In this document: positions 49,940 through 60,563 of the stretch, in pieces | Numbering within the stretch: position 1 is the stretch's first letter | Layout: each line of letters opens with the position of its first letter | Notes under the pieces: generated by a model | The model's input: only the letters and a program-made list of their open reading frames with translations | What the model was told of the DNA's origin: nothing | Database searches by the model: none | NCBI RefSeq assembly: GCF_003337415.1 | Contig: NZ_QPJT01000011.1 | Coordinates: forward strand, 103,453 to 167,452 | Direction of reading: 5' to 3' | Length of the DNA: 64,000 bases | Source of the DNA: Anaerobacterium chartisolvens | GTDB taxonomy: Bacteria; Bacillota; Clostridia; Acetivibrionales; DSM-27016 | Translations under genes and position numbers: made by a program

Positions 49940-51757
49940 ATGAAAGAAAAAAAAGCAAAGGCGGTACGGCCCAAGACAGGTATGGCAAGGCTGATGGAGC
50001 TTGCGGCATCAAAAAAGCCATTGATAATTTCTTCGGTGGCGGCGTCTGCTCTGGCCTCCGTTGCCTCCTTTATTCCGCACATTGCAATATATTATGTTGT
50101 GCGGGAGATACTTGTGGCTTATCCTGATTTTTCGGGTATGGACGTACACAAAATCATCCGCTTCGGATGGCTTGCGTTCGGAGGTATTCTGCTGAACATT
50201 CTGCTGTACTTCATAGCACTGATGTTTTCACATCTGGCGGCATTTGGAACGCTGTACGATCTTAAGGTCAAATTTGCATCCCATATTGCAAAAGTACCGC
50301 TGGGATTTCATATCCTTATAGGAAGCGGCAAGCTGCGCAAGATTATGGATGAGAACATTGAGAAGATAGAGGGCTTCATTGCTCATCAGCTTCCCGATCT
50401 TGCGGCATCCCTTGTAGCGCCGGTTGTAATGTTTATTATTCTTCTGTCTGTAGACTGGCGTTTTGGACTTTCTGCTGTCGTGGGCATTGTAATTGCCTTT
50501 GCCGTCCAGATTACGGCCTACGGCAATGAAGGCGCAAAAACGATGATGAAGAAATACCAGTCCTCCATGGAGGACATGAACAACGCGGCGGTAGAGTATA
50601 TCCGGGGCATTACCGTTGTTAAGGCCTTTAAGCAGACGGTATACTCCTTCACGAGGATGCATGACGCAATTAAGGATTATACAAAAATGGTGATTCCGTA
50701 TACTCTGAGCTGGGAAAATTACATGTCGGCATTTACAACCATTGTCAATAACATTTATCTGTTTCTTATTCCCACCGGCATATTGATAGGAATCAATACA
50801 AATGATTATGTTTCCTTTGCGGGTAAGTTTATTTTCTATTTAATCTTTGTTCCGTCCATAGCATCCATCATGATGAAAATAATGTACGTCACAAGCAGCG
50901 GAATGCATATTATGGGAGGGGTTGAGCGCATGGACGAGATTTTGCATACTCCTCACCTGCCGCAGCCTCAAAACCCCAAAACGGCCCAGAGGCATGATAT
51001 TGCTTTTGATAATGTGTCCTTCTCATATTCCGGTCAGGAAAATGAGGCACTATCGGGGGTTTCCTTTATTGCGGGAGAAAATGAAATCACCGCTATAGTA
51101 GGCCCGTCGGGAGGCGGCAAGAGCACCATAGCTCATCTGATCCCGCGCTTTTTTGACGTATCGGACGGAAGCATCCGCATAGGGGGCATAGATATACGAG
51201 ATATGACCTCCGAGCACCTTATGGAAAAGGTAAGCTTTGTTTTCCAGGATGTGTTTCTTTTTAAGCAGAGCATTATGGAAAACATCCGTATCGGAAATCA
51301 AAATGCAACGGAGGAGGAGATTGTTGCGGCGGCTAAGGCCGCCCAGTGCCACGAATTTATCCAGAGGCTTCCAAATAAATACAACACCGTTATCGGAACA
51401 AGGGGAGTCCACCTGTCGGGTGGCGAGAAGCAACGTATTGCTATTGCGAGGGCCATTGTAAAAAATGCGCCTGTGATAGTTCTGGATGAAGCGACAGCTT
51501 TTTCAGACCCCGAGAATGAGTACCTCATCCAACGCGCCTTTGAAAAGCTCATGCACGGCAAGACGGTTATTATGATCGCGCACCGCCTGTCTACCATACG
51601 GAGTGCCAATAACATTATTGTAATGGATAAGGGGCGTGTGGCGGAGCAGGGAAACCATGACGAGCTGCTTGCACTGAAGGGAAAGTATTTTGGAATGTGG
51701 GAAATGTATACAAAAACGCTTGACTGGAAGATGGAGAGGAAGGGGGCTTTGAGGTAA
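49940..51757 (+). CDS. ABC exporter half-transporter, first of a pair
   Basis: 605 aa; AAAAGGGGAG precedes the ATG. Six membrane segments (residues about 28-310) precede a nucleotide-binding domain with Walker A VGPSGGGKST, signature LSGGEKQR and Walker B VIVLDEATAFSDPE. ATAFSD replaces ATASLD in the D-loop. The next gene carries ATASLDPE, so the pair is heterodimeric with one possibly degenerate site. Confidence 0.93.
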   Translation: MKEKKAKAVRPKTGMARLMELAASKKPLIISSVAASALASVASFIPHIAIYYVVREILVAYPDFSGMDVHKIIRFGWLAFGGILLNILLYFIALMFSHLAAFGTLYDLKVKFASHIAKVPLGFHILIGSGKLRKIMDENIEKIEGFIAHQLPDLAASLVAPVVMFIILLSVDWRFGLSAVVGIVIAFAVQITAYGNEGAKTMMKKYQSSMEDMNNAAVEYIRGITVVKAFKQTVYSFTRMHDAIKDYTKMVIPYTLSWENYMSAFTTIVNNIYLFLIPTGILIGINTNDYVSFAGKFIFYLIFVPSIASIMMKIMYVTSSGMHIMGGVERMDEILHTPHLPQPQNPKTAQRHDIAFDNVSFSYSGQENEALSGVSFIAGENEITAIVGPSGGGKSTIAHLIPRFFDVSDGSIRIGGIDIRDMTSEHLMEKVSFVFQDVFLFKQSIMENIRIGNQNATEEEIVAAAKAAQCHEFIQRLPNKYNTVIGTRGVHLSGGEKQRIAIARAIVKNAPVIVLDEATAFSDPENEYLIQRAFEKLMHGKTVIMIAHRLSTIRSANNIIVMDKGRVAEQGNHDELLALKGKYFGMWEMYTKTLDWKMERKGALR

Positions 51758-53509
51758 ATGTTTAAATTAAAGGAAGCTCTTATGCTTACCGATAAGGGAT
51801 ATTCAGATTTAAAAAAGGCGATTGCCGCGTGTACACTCACAAATCTTTCAATGATGCTGCCGTTTGGAGTAACAATACAAATTTTTGCAGAGCTTTTAAG
51901 ACCCATGATGGGACAGGAGATTTCATGGACGAGAATGTGGATGCTTTTAGGCTGCGGCATTATAGCGGCGGCGGTAGTGTTTGCCGCAAGCAAAAACGAT
52001 TATAAAAAGACTTATGTCACCTCATATATGGAGGCCGAAAGCACGAGAATCAGCGTGGCGGAACGTATACGAAAGCTTCCCATGAGCTTTTTCAACTCAA
52101 AGGATTTATCGGAGCTTACCACAAATATAATGGCCGACTGCTCTACCACCGAGCATGTATTGAGCCATATTGTTCCCCAGATGTTTGCAAACGGGATATC
52201 CGTTACGGTGATTTGCGCAATGCTTGCCATATTTGAGTGGAGGCTGTCGCTTGCCATATTTTGCACCGTTCCCATAGCTTTCTTTATAGTACTGGGAAGC
52301 AGGAAAATTCAGAGGAAGTTAAGTAAAAGGCATGTGGAGGCCAAGCTTGAAGCGTCGGGCCAGGTGCAGGAGTACCTTGAGGGAATTAAAGTCATAAAGG
52401 CGTGCGGGCTTGACGGAAGCAAGTTCTCAGCTCTGGATAACGCCTTTCGCATGATGAAGAAAATGGCTATTAAAATGGAATTTGTCACAGGGATTTTTGT
52501 GACGGGAGCGCAAATGTTTCTTCAGGCGGGTGTGGGGCTGACTGTTTTTGTTGGGACATACCTGCTGACGGGAGGCAAAATTGAGCTTATTCCGCTGCTT
52601 ATGTTTTTTGTCATTGTCGTAAGAATTTACGGGCCAATCTTAGTTGAGCTGACGCTGCTGCCTGAGCTGCTTTACCACCGCACCTCCACAGAGAGAATGC
52701 GCACGCTTATGAATGCGCCTACTATGGAGGGCAGCTCGGAGAAGCCTGTTTCAGACTGGAGCATAGAGCTCGATAACATATCCTTCAGCTATAATGCAAA
52801 TAATGAACCCTCGGATGCAGTCATTAAAAACCTGTCAGTTTCCATTCCTTCCGACGCTATTACGGCGCTGGTGGGGCCTTCTGGCTGCGGAAAGAGTACT
52901 ATTTCGCGGCTTATAGCGAGGTTTTGGGATGTAAGCGCGGGTGCCGTTAAAATCGGAGGGGTTGATGTAAAAACGCTGGAGCCGGAGCATCTTATGAGCT
53001 ATATGTCGTTTGTGTTTCAGGATGTAGTGCTTTTTAATGACACCATTTACAACAACATACGCATAGGTAACATGGATGCAACAGAGGAGCAGGTAATGGA
53101 GGCCGCCAGAGCAGCCTGCTGTGATGAGTTTGCAGGTGCTCTGCCGGAAGGCTACCAGACAATGCTGGGAGAAAACGGAAGCACGCTTTCCGGGGGAGAG
53201 AGACAGAGGATTTCTATTGCCCGCGCGCTTTTAAAAAATGCACCCATTGTTTTGCTGGATGAAGCCACCGCGTCACTTGACCCTGAAAATGAAGTTCTGA
53301 TTCAGCAGGCTATTTCCAAGCTGATAGCGGGAAAGACGGTTATTGTCATTGCACACAGGCTGAGAACCGTTGTAGGAGCGGACAAAATTATAGTTCTAAA
53401 TGACGGTCAGCTTGTTGAGGAGGGCACTCATGAGGAACTGATTCAAAACAAGGGACTTTATCAGAGACTCTACAGCATCCAGAAGGATAGCCTTGGATGG
53501 AGTGTATAA
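51758..53509 (+). CDS. ABC exporter half-transporter, second of a pair
   Basis: 583 aa, starting directly after the first gene's stop. Six membrane segments, then Walker A VGPSGCGKST, signature LSGGERQR and Walker B IVLLDEATASLDPE. With the previous protein it forms a heterodimer of the multidrug or iron-chelate (YbtPQ) type. The TetR and the link to the MATE promoter favour drug export. Confidence 0.93.
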   Translation: MFKLKEALMLTDKGYSDLKKAIAACTLTNLSMMLPFGVTIQIFAELLRPMMGQEISWTRMWMLLGCGIIAAAVVFAASKNDYKKTYVTSYMEAESTRISVAERIRKLPMSFFNSKDLSELTTNIMADCSTTEHVLSHIVPQMFANGISVTVICAMLAIFEWRLSLAIFCTVPIAFFIVLGSRKIQRKLSKRHVEAKLEASGQVQEYLEGIKVIKACGLDGSKFSALDNAFRMMKKMAIKMEFVTGIFVTGAQMFLQAGVGLTVFVGTYLLTGGKIELIPLLMFFVIVVRIYGPILVELTLLPELLYHRTSTERMRTLMNAPTMEGSSEKPVSDWSIELDNISFSYNANNEPSDAVIKNLSVSIPSDAITALVGPSGCGKSTISRLIARFWDVSAGAVKIGGVDVKTLEPEHLMSYMSFVFQDVVLFNDTIYNNIRIGNMDATEEQVMEAARAACCDEFAGALPEGYQTMLGENGSTLSGGERQRISIARALLKNAPIVLLDEATASLDPENEVLIQQAISKLIAGKTVIVIAHRLRTVVGADKIIVLNDGQLVEEGTHEELIQNKGLYQRLYSIQKDSLGWSV

Positions 53510-53659
53510 CCCATAAAACAGGCTGCATGTCCCTGCCGTACCGTTAAAGCCTATTAAAATTTAACTATTTGTTAAATTGTTGAAGCTAAAACACCTATAT
53601 TATATAGATATAAAGATTTGCTTTAATAAGGCATGTTTTATTTTAGGGGAGCATTGACT

Positions 53660-53941
53660 ATGGCAATTACAGGCAGGGATGGCTTTTTTATGGCTAAAAA
53701 AGGCAATATACCCGCTTTTGAAAAACTCATGAGCGCTTATGAAGGAAGGATTTTCAATATAGCCCTTGCAGCCGCAGGCAGCCGTGAAAGAGCAAGCGAA
53801 CTGGCTCAGGAGGTTTTTGTAAGAGTTTATAAATCCATGGCAAGGCTTGAATCGGAGGGGCAGCTTCCTGCGCTGGTCTATAGAACAGCTAAAATAGTTT
53901 GCGTTGATGAATGCGATATTATTGATGCATACAGCAAATAG
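53660..53941 (+). CDS. sigma-70 region 2-only protein
   Basis: 93 aa from the ATG at 53660, with AGGGGAG 8 bases upstream. AFEKLMSAYEGRIFNIALAAAGSRERASELAQEVFVRVYKSM matches region 2 (core binding and -10) of ECF-like sigma factors. The frame stops after about residue 93, and no region 4 or linker is found downstream in any frame. It ends 109 bp before the response regulator start. It could be a truncated gene or a sigma-like core-binding factor. Confidence 0.6.
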   Translation: MAITGRDGFFMAKKGNIPAFEKLMSAYEGRIFNIALAAAGSRERASELAQEVFVRVYKSMARLESEGQLPALVYRTAKIVCVDECDIIDAYSK

Positions 53942-53994
53942 CCAATTTCGTTTAATTATAGTACAATAATGCTATAGGCGAAATGGCTATTTGC
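53935..53994 (+). terminator. long hairpin after the sigma-like gene
   Basis: AATAGCCA and TGGCTATT form the outer stem with TTTCG/CGAAA and TATAG/CTATA inside. Its 5' arm overlaps the last codons of the sigma-like gene. U-run is short. Confidence 0.5.
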
Positions 53995-54050
53995 TATTTA
54001 TAGGCTTTATGTATCTGAATTTTATACGCTGCAGTTGTATGGAGGGTAGT

Positions 54051-54746
54051 ATGAGTGAAATGGAGACAAAGGTTCTTGTGGTTGAGGATGAGGAATCAAT
54101 AAGAAAGTTTATTACTATAAATCTTGAAAGATCGGGCTTTAAGGTTTTCCAAGCAGTATCCGGCGAGAAGGCTCTTGAAATGGCAGACTGCTTTAAGCCT
54201 GATATAATGGTGCTTGACATAATGCTTCCGGGAATTGACGGCTTTGAGGTGTGCAGAAGAGTTAGGGAGGAAATGCCCGATATAGTAATTATAATGCTGA
54301 CAGCCAGAGGACTTGATATGGATAAAATATCAGGACTTGAGCTGGGGGCGGACGACTATATGGTAAAGCCGTTTAATCCTCTGGAGCTTGTCGCCAGGAT
54401 AAAGACAATTATGAGGCGTATATCTGTAAATAAACAGCCTCAGGAGACTATTTGCTTTGAGAATCTGTTGCTTGATCTGAAATCCCAGAAATTCTTTAAA
54501 AATTCTCTGGAGGTTGAGCTTACCCCCACCGAATTTTCCATACTGAAAATATTCATGAAAAATACAGGTAAGGCACTTAGCAGGAATGAGCTGCTAAACT
54601 CGGTATGGGGAAAAAATTACTTTGGAGACTTAAAAACAGTAGATGTTTACATAAGACGTATAAGGGAGAAAATTGAGGACAATCCGTCCGAGCCGTATTT
54701 TATTGAAACGGTATGGGGATATGGATACAGATGGCAAGAGGGATAA
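54051..54746 (+). CDS. OmpR-type response regulator
   Basis: 231 aa from the ATG at 54051 with GGAGGG 4 bases upstream. The receiver domain has VEDEES, the phosphorylated Asp in MVLDIMLPG (about residue 55) and the Lys in VKPFNP (about 105). The C-terminal winged helix has LTPTEFSILKIFM and VWGYGYRW. It is co-transcribed with the sensor kinase that starts one base after its stop. Confidence 0.94.
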   Translation: MSEMETKVLVVEDEESIRKFITINLERSGFKVFQAVSGEKALEMADCFKPDIMVLDIMLPGIDGFEVCRRVREEMPDIVIIMLTARGLDMDKISGLELGADDYMVKPFNPLELVARIKTIMRRISVNKQPQETICFENLLLDLKSQKFFKNSLEVELTPTEFSILKIFMKNTGKALSRNELLNSVWGKNYFGDLKTVDVYIRRIREKIEDNPSEPYFIETVWGYGYRWQEG

Positions 54747-54747
54747 T

Positions 54748-56130
54748 ATGGATAGTATTAAAAAGCGTCTGGTACTATATTTTATATTTATAGTAGTATT
54801 CACTGTAATTATTCTTGAGGTGCTGATTGCAAATATAGTAAGGCAAAATTATTACAAAAACCTTGAAGACATCCTTTCCAACCAGATCAGGGTATCCTGC
54901 GACCTGTATTTGAGGTACTTCTCAGACTCGACTCTATATGATAATGTTATGAATAATGTGGATACCTTTTGGAGACAGGTGCCTGCTCAGGTGCAGATAA
55001 TTGATACGCAGGGCAAGCTAATCATGGATTCCATAGGCGTTATTCCGCCGGAGGGCATGGATATGCCCGATGTTGTGCAGGCCCTTAAGGGAGAAAAGGG
55101 CAAATGGATGGGAAGCGTAAATTATGACAGCTCGCAGGTTATGGCGGTAGCATACCCTTTGAGATCTCAGGAGCGTATTGTAGGGGCATTAAGGTTTATA
55201 AGCTCTCTGGGCAAGGTTAATGAGGATATAAAAAGGGTAGAGAGTGTGTTTCTTCTTATAGGAGGTATTGTAATAATACTTTCCAGCCTTCTTAGCGTAA
55301 TACTTTCAAACAGCATTGTAAATCCTCTTAAGGAGGTTACCGAGGCGGCTGAAAAAATGGCTTCGGGAAACTTTAAGGTACAGAGCCGAAAGAGATACGA
55401 TGATGAGGTGGGAAAGCTGTCGGACACCCTTAATTATATGGCTGAAGAAATAACGAAAAAGGATCAGCTTAAAAATGATTTTATATCCTCCGTGTCTCAT
55501 GAGCTGAGAACACCGCTCACGTCTATAAAGGGATGGGCTGTTACTCTGAAGGAAGGGAATGCCTATGAGGAGGAAATGCTGCGTGATGGCCTGGAAATAA
55601 TTGAAAAGGAGGCCGACAGGCTTACCACCATGGTTGAGGAGCTATTGGATTTCTCCAGATTTGTAAGCGGAAAGATTGCTATAAAAAAGGAATATGTAGA
55701 TGTAGGGCAGGTTATGGAGCATATAAGAAAACAGCTTAAGCCAAGGTCAGAGCGGGACAATATCAGCCTTCAGGTGGAATACCCGGATGACCTGCCATTT
55801 ATGATGAGTGATGAGAACAGGCTTAAGCAGGTTTTTATAAACATACTTGACAACTCGTTTAAGTTTACACCCTCAGGCGGAAGCATATTGTTTAAAGCCG
55901 GTTATACTGGTAAATACATTGAATTTTTTATAAAGGATTCGGGCTGCGGAATACCGGGTGAGGAGCTGCCTAAGGTGAAGGACAAGTTTTATAAAGGAAG
56001 AAACAGCAAGTCAAGAAACGGAATAGGGCTTTCGGTATGTGATGAGATAATAAAGCTGATGAACGGCAGCTTCGAGATAAAAAGTGAAGTGGATAAGGGT
56101 ACTGAAACGCTTATAAAGCTGCCGGTTTAG
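54748..56130 (+). CDS. sensor histidine kinase
   Basis: 460 aa from the ATG at 54748. Membrane segment (about 8-30), an extracellular region (about 31-165), second segment (about 168-190), HAMP, HisKA with SHELRTPLTSIKG and an HATPase with NILDNSFKFTP, DSGCGIP and RNGIGLSVCDEI. It should phosphorylate the regulator encoded just upstream. The ligand domain is unrecognised. It is followed by a lipoprotein gene at 16 bp. Confidence 0.93.
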   Translation: MDSIKKRLVLYFIFIVVFTVIILEVLIANIVRQNYYKNLEDILSNQIRVSCDLYLRYFSDSTLYDNVMNNVDTFWRQVPAQVQIIDTQGKLIMDSIGVIPPEGMDMPDVVQALKGEKGKWMGSVNYDSSQVMAVAYPLRSQERIVGALRFISSLGKVNEDIKRVESVFLLIGGIVIILSSLLSVILSNSIVNPLKEVTEAAEKMASGNFKVQSRKRYDDEVGKLSDTLNYMAEEITKKDQLKNDFISSVSHELRTPLTSIKGWAVTLKEGNAYEEEMLRDGLEIIEKEADRLTTMVEELLDFSRFVSGKIAIKKEYVDVGQVMEHIRKQLKPRSERDNISLQVEYPDDLPFMMSDENRLKQVFINILDNSFKFTPSGGSILFKAGYTGKYIEFFIKDSGCGIPGEELPKVKDKFYKGRNSKSRNGIGLSVCDEIIKLMNGSFEIKSEVDKGTETLIKLPV

Positions 56131-56146
56131 AAAAGGAGGATTGCAG

Positions 56147-57700
56147 ATGGGTAAATATGCTTTTAAAACAGTTTGCTTGATATGCTGTGCCCTTTTTATG
56201 CTTCTGAATATATCGGGGTGTGCCGAGACACCTATTGATGCTGCGGAAAAGATTGTCCCGCCTCAGAACAACCTTGTTCCTTTAGAGGGCAGATGGGTAA
56301 TTATGAATCATATAACCGAAGAGCCTGCCGATATGCATAAGCAGTCAGAGGAGCAGTGGGAGGGGCGGATAATGGAGTTTACAAAGGATACTCTGGCACT
56401 GGATGGCTTGAGGTGGGACGGTGTAAGCTATAAAATAAAGGTGGTAAACACAGAGGAATATTTTTTGTATAAGTATAAGGGGCCCATTGAGGGCATGGGA
56501 ATTACAAGCAAGGATATTCATGTGATAACCGCTTCCTCCACAGACAAATTCCTGTACGAATTTATAAAAATAGACGACAATAAATTTATTTTAAACATGG
56601 ATAATGAATTCTTCCGTCTTGAGAAAATTATGGATAAGGTAGAGGTGCTGTCGCAGAAAAGGGTTCCGGATACGGATGAAAGAAATTTGCACGTTTTAAT
56701 AGCGCAAAGGCAGACATCTGCTTCCGGGCTGCTTTTAGGCATACGCTCTGCCGAGCCCGGCAGCAATTCGGCGGATGCTGCGTTTCCTCCTAAGTATAGC
56801 TACAGCACTCTGTGGATCTCTTGGGCTTATGAAAAGCCGGGACCTATACTTAGGGCGGACGGAATTTTTCTTGCGAGGAAAAGTGGCTTTTGGAGAGTAC
56901 AGGTAAAAGAAAATAAAAGTGATGACGGAAATAGGGTTGAGGATTTCATTGAGGCGTACAGCATATCAAAAAAGGATGAGGAGGCCGCTTATGAAGACTC
57001 TGGGGACCCCTTCTTCTGGAAATATAAAGAGGGCACGTTGAGAAAGTCTATATTATATATCGGAAATGATTATATATCTGTAAAAAAGATAGGGGCGGGA
57101 AAGTACAAGGATAGCGGGAAAAACTGGGAACAGAATAAGCTTGTTGTACTGCCTGTCGATAATGTATCAAACAGGGAGGGAATAAAAATATCGGATGTAA
57201 TGGGTTCGGAGGGAAGAATAAGTGTTGAACGTGCAATCGACGCTCTGCCTGAAGACTATATGCCCAGAGGGCTGGATCTATGGACGCACGAGCAGAGCTT
57301 TGCTCTTTTCAGAAAAACCGGACACTGGTTTGTCAAGGGAAGGATAGACATAGACGAGGGGGGTTCCAGCAGGTATTTTGACTATAACATAAACCTCATT
57401 CCGCCGCGGGAGCTTGTGGCGTATGACATATTGCACCTGTCATGGACGGAGATAAAGGATAAAATCCCCGAAGCTCTGGACGCGTTCACCTCTCCTAACG
57501 AGGATATTGCCGTTATTGTAACAAAGAATTCTATAATGTTATATAAAATAGATTCGGGAAGGCTTTCGGAAGGGCCCATAAAGAAGGTGGGGCTGGAAAC
57601 GGGAGCTTCTGTGGTTATGGCTGAATGGTCAACTGGCAGCTATGTGTCAAAGTGGGAGAAAATCTTTATAAGAGAAAACGACGTAAAGGAAATGAAATGA
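56147..57700 (+). CDS. lipoprotein of unknown function linked to a two-component system
   Basis: 517 aa from the ATG at 56147 with AGGAGG 7 bases upstream. A signal peptide ends in the lipobox NISGC (about residue 26), so it is membrane-anchored outside the cell. No family is recognised. Mixed strands with repeated Tyr/Trp-rich motifs suggest a ligand or wall-binding role. It sits in the operon of a response regulator and histidine kinase, so it may be an accessory sensor or an effector. Confidence 0.8.
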   Translation: MGKYAFKTVCLICCALFMLLNISGCAETPIDAAEKIVPPQNNLVPLEGRWVIMNHITEEPADMHKQSEEQWEGRIMEFTKDTLALDGLRWDGVSYKIKVVNTEEYFLYKYKGPIEGMGITSKDIHVITASSTDKFLYEFIKIDDNKFILNMDNEFFRLEKIMDKVEVLSQKRVPDTDERNLHVLIAQRQTSASGLLLGIRSAEPGSNSADAAFPPKYSYSTLWISWAYEKPGPILRADGIFLARKSGFWRVQVKENKSDDGNRVEDFIEAYSISKKDEEAAYEDSGDPFFWKYKEGTLRKSILYIGNDYISVKKIGAGKYKDSGKNWEQNKLVVLPVDNVSNREGIKISDVMGSEGRISVERAIDALPEDYMPRGLDLWTHEQSFALFRKTGHWFVKGRIDIDEGGSSRYFDYNINLIPPRELVAYDILHLSWTEIKDKIPEALDAFTSPNEDIAVIVTKNSIMLYKIDSGRLSEGPIKKVGLETGASVVMAEWSTGSYVSKWEKIFIRENDVKEMK

Positions 57701-57709
57701 AAACAGGTC

Positions 57710-58300
57710 TTAAAAGCCTGCCATGCTCTTCAGCTTTATTGATATCCATTCAAGATGGCCTAAATCCATACTTATTCCCCACGCATATGCTGAGGATACA
57801 ATAATATTAAATATCAGGGAAAAGGCTAATATGGGGAGTATAAAGGATTTTAAGGATAATGGGACGGATGACACCGCAAGTCTTATAAAGGGATGGATGA
57901 AATACAGTGTAATTACCGACATAATTCCCCATGTTATAGATGCGCGTAAGCAGATGAAGCCGTGAACATTAAAAAGCTCATGGCTGTAATCCCACAGTAC
58001 AATGTTAAATAGCAGCCTCATCAGCACTCCTGCAATGTACTCGAGTGATGTGGCTATAACAGATGCACCTGTAAATACTAAAAATATATTGTGTTTAAAG
58101 TGCTTTAACAGCTTTATAAGAAATACTGCTGCCAAGCCATAAATACAGCAGAAAGGCCCAATGAGGAAGCCCCTGCTTACAAAATGCCCTTTGCTTAGAG
58201 AAAGGTAGACAGTCTCAATACACCAGCCTATAAAAGAATATATAATAAAATAAAGCAGAAGATTTGTGAGCCTTAGGTAAGATAGCGAATTATTGTTCAC
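57710..58300 (-). CDS. CmpB-like putative ABC transporter type IV membrane protein
   Basis: 196 aa from a GTG at 58300 with GGAGG 5 bases upstream. About six membrane segments. YSFIGWCIETVYLSLSKGHFVSRGFLIGPFCCIYG is the signature of PF06541. The family's role is unresolved despite the name. Convergent with the lipoprotein gene (9 bp). Confidence 0.8.
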   Translation of the reverse strand: MNNNSLSYLRLTNLLLYFIIYSFIGWCIETVYLSLSKGHFVSRGFLIGPFCCIYGLAAVFLIKLLKHFKHNIFLVFTGASVIATSLEYIAGVLMRLLFNIVLWDYSHELFNVHGFICLRASITWGIMSVITLYFIHPFIRLAVSSVPLSLKSFILPILAFSLIFNIIVSSAYAWGISMDLGHLEWISIKLKSMAGF

Positions 58301-58429
58301 ACATGCCTCCGCCGGTGCCAAACACATATTGCGTTCAACGGGATTCTCCTACCATTATGCTATGAATAATTCTGCGGCTCTGTTACTTTCTATTAAGAAG
58401 GGATAAATAGCGGGGATACTCCCCGCCAT

Positions 58430-60466
58430 TTACTGCAGCATTGTTTGCATAAGCTGTCCCGCGTCTGTAGTAGGTGTTCGGCATGAAAAGTTTTCACATA
58501 CATATGCCGTTGCCTTGCCGTCAACCACTCTGTAGTTGTCAATAAAGGGTATAACCGATTTCAGACTGTCACTGCTGTCTAAGGTGTGGAGCATTGAAAC
58601 GGTGAACGGCCTGAACTGGCCCTGTATTACCTCAAGCATTTTACTAGTGCCGACGTCCTGCTCGCCTGCCACAAGAATAACCTCCCTTGCCGCAGAGCGG
58701 GTAAACAGAAAGGCCGACAGAAAGAAGGAATGACCTGCGGGGCTGCTTGAAATGCTTTGCCCGAAGGCCCTAAACTGCTGCAATGCCCGGTCCTCCAGAT
58801 CGTGCCTGCCTGAAAGCCTTGCAAGCCGCAAGAAGCTCATAGCAGCTACTGAATTGGCGGAGGGTGCCGCTCCGTCATAGCTTTCCTTGGGTCTTGCTAT
58901 AAGCTGTTCACCGTCGCTTCCATACAGAAAGAGGCCGCCGTTTTCTTTATCCCAGAACAGCCGGACAAGGTCATCACTCAGGCTCAGGGCCTTTTGGAGA
59001 TAATATGGATTATAGGTTGTCTGGTAAAGCTCAATAAGTCCCCATATAAGAAAGGAATAGTCCTCTGCATAGCCGGGGTAGGCCGATTCGCCGTCCCTGT
59101 ATCTCGCAAGAAGCCTCCCGTCGGGTCTCACCAGTCTGTCAAAAATAAATCCGGCAGCCCTCTCAGCGGCGGCAGTATACCTTTTATCCTTCAGAATGCG
59201 TCCTCCCATTGACATGGCGGCTATCATAAGTCCGTTCCATGAGGTGAGGATTTTGTCGTCCTTATGCGGGTGTACGCGTGCCTCCCTGTGTTCAAACAGC
59301 TTTTGCCGGCATTCCTCAATAAGCCGTTTGTCATTTTCAGGCACCGGGCCGTTTATAAGGTTGGGTATATTAAGGCCCTCAAAATTGCCCTTGGGGGTAA
59401 TGTCATAATAGCTGCAATATTTGCGGCCTTTTTCTTCTCCAAGCACCCTTATTACTTCCTCCTGCGACCACACATAAAATTTGCCCTCATGACCTTCCGA
59501 ATCGGCATCCTCAGCCGAATAGAATCCTCCTTCGGGAGAAGTCATATCCCTCATCACATAGGCAAATATCTGCCTTGCGGTATCTGCATATTTTTCATTT
59601 TTCAACGCCTGATAAGTCTCCATATAAGCTATTGACAAAAGGGCGTTGTCATAGAGCATTTTCTCAAAATGAGGCACCAGCCATTTTCTGTCGGTGGAAT
59701 ACCTGCTGAAGCCAAAGCCTATGTGATCATATATGCCTCCGGCGTTCATTGAGTCCAGTGTTTTTGCAACCATTTCGGCAGCTTTGGGCTCCTTTGAGGT
59801 ATACCAGAAGCGCAGCAAAAAATAAAGATTATGGGGGGATGGGAATTTTGGCGCGGCTCCGAAGCCCCCGTAAGCACTGTCGAAGTGGGAGGTAAGTGCG
59901 GAGAAGGCCTCGGAAGGGATTTCCGCAGGAATTTCATAGTGTGACGACGTAACATTTTCTTTAATTGCGTTTACTATTTCAGTTCCCGAATCGACAAGCG
60001 AGCTTCTTTGATTTTTCCATGCATGAGTTATTCTATCCAATATGGACATGAGACCTGGAATACCCATGCGGTCATTTTTAGGGAAATAGGTTCCGGCGTA
60101 GAAGGGCTTTTTATCGGCTGTCATAAATATTGTCATGGGCCATCCGCCGCTGCCGGTCAATGCCTGGCACACCGTCATATAAATGTGGTCTATATCGGGA
60201 CGCTCCTCACGGTCAACCTTTATTGAGATAAAGTCTCTGTTAAGAAGCCTTGCGACCTCCTCGTCCTCAAAGGATTCTTTTTCCATCACGTGGCACCAAT
60301 GGCAGGTGGAATAGCCTATGCTCAAGAAAATGGGCTTGTCCTCGCCTGCCGCTCTCCCGAAGGCCTCCGGCCCCCAAGGATACCAGTCTACGGGGTTGTG
60401 TGCGTGCTGGAGGAGGTAGGGGGATTTTTCGTTAATCAATTTATTTGTATATTTGTGTTCGGGCAT
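58430..60466 (-). CDS. yyaL: YyaL/DUF255 thioredoxin-domain protein
   Basis: 678 aa from the ATG at 60466 with AAGGAG 9 bases upstream; an ATG at 60475 abuts that site. The N-terminal thioredoxin-like domain has [10 protein letters not shown] (about 53-62) and the DREERPDID motif. It is followed by an (alpha/alpha)6 glycoside-hydrolase-like domain (for example [10 protein letters not shown] and SWNGLMIAA). This is the SSP411/YyaL family, of unknown function and present in many bacteria. Its first codons and promoter are duplicated at 61843-61958. Confidence 0.9.
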   Translation of the reverse strand: MPEHKYTNKLINEKSPYLLQHAHNPVDWYPWGPEAFGRAAGEDKPIFLSIGYSTCHWCHVMEKESFEDEEVARLLNRDFISIKVDREERPDIDHIYMTVCQALTGSGGWPMTIFMTADKKPFYAGTYFPKNDRMGIPGLMSILDRITHAWKNQRSSLVDSGTEIVNAIKENVTSSHYEIPAEIPSEAFSALTSHFDSAYGGFGAAPKFPSPHNLYFLLRFWYTSKEPKAAEMVAKTLDSMNAGGIYDHIGFGFSRYSTDRKWLVPHFEKMLYDNALLSIAYMETYQALKNEKYADTARQIFAYVMRDMTSPEGGFYSAEDADSEGHEGKFYVWSQEEVIRVLGEEKGRKYCSYYDITPKGNFEGLNIPNLINGPVPENDKRLIEECRQKLFEHREARVHPHKDDKILTSWNGLMIAAMSMGGRILKDKRYTAAAERAAGFIFDRLVRPDGRLLARYRDGESAYPGYAEDYSFLIWGLIELYQTTYNPYYLQKALSLSDDLVRLFWDKENGGLFLYGSDGEQLIARPKESYDGAAPSANSVAAMSFLRLARLSGRHDLEDRALQQFRAFGQSISSSPAGHSFFLSAFLFTRSAAREVILVAGEQDVGTSKMLEVIQGQFRPFTVSMLHTLDSSDSLKSVIPFIDNYRVVDGKATAYVCENFSCRTPTTDAGQLMQTMLQ

Positions 60467-60563
60467 AATCTTCATCTCCTTAAAAGTTATTCACTTTATT
60501 ATTACCCGAATTTTGAATATTAAATTTATCAGAAAATATGTTCATTAAAGAATCACTTCTATG
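60448..60563. repeat. 116-bp direct duplication, left copy
   Basis: It contains the start codon, ribosome site and upstream region of yyaL. The right copy at 61843-61958 differs at about three positions. The pair frames the DUF3825-like gene, 1395 bp apart. Confidence 0.9.
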
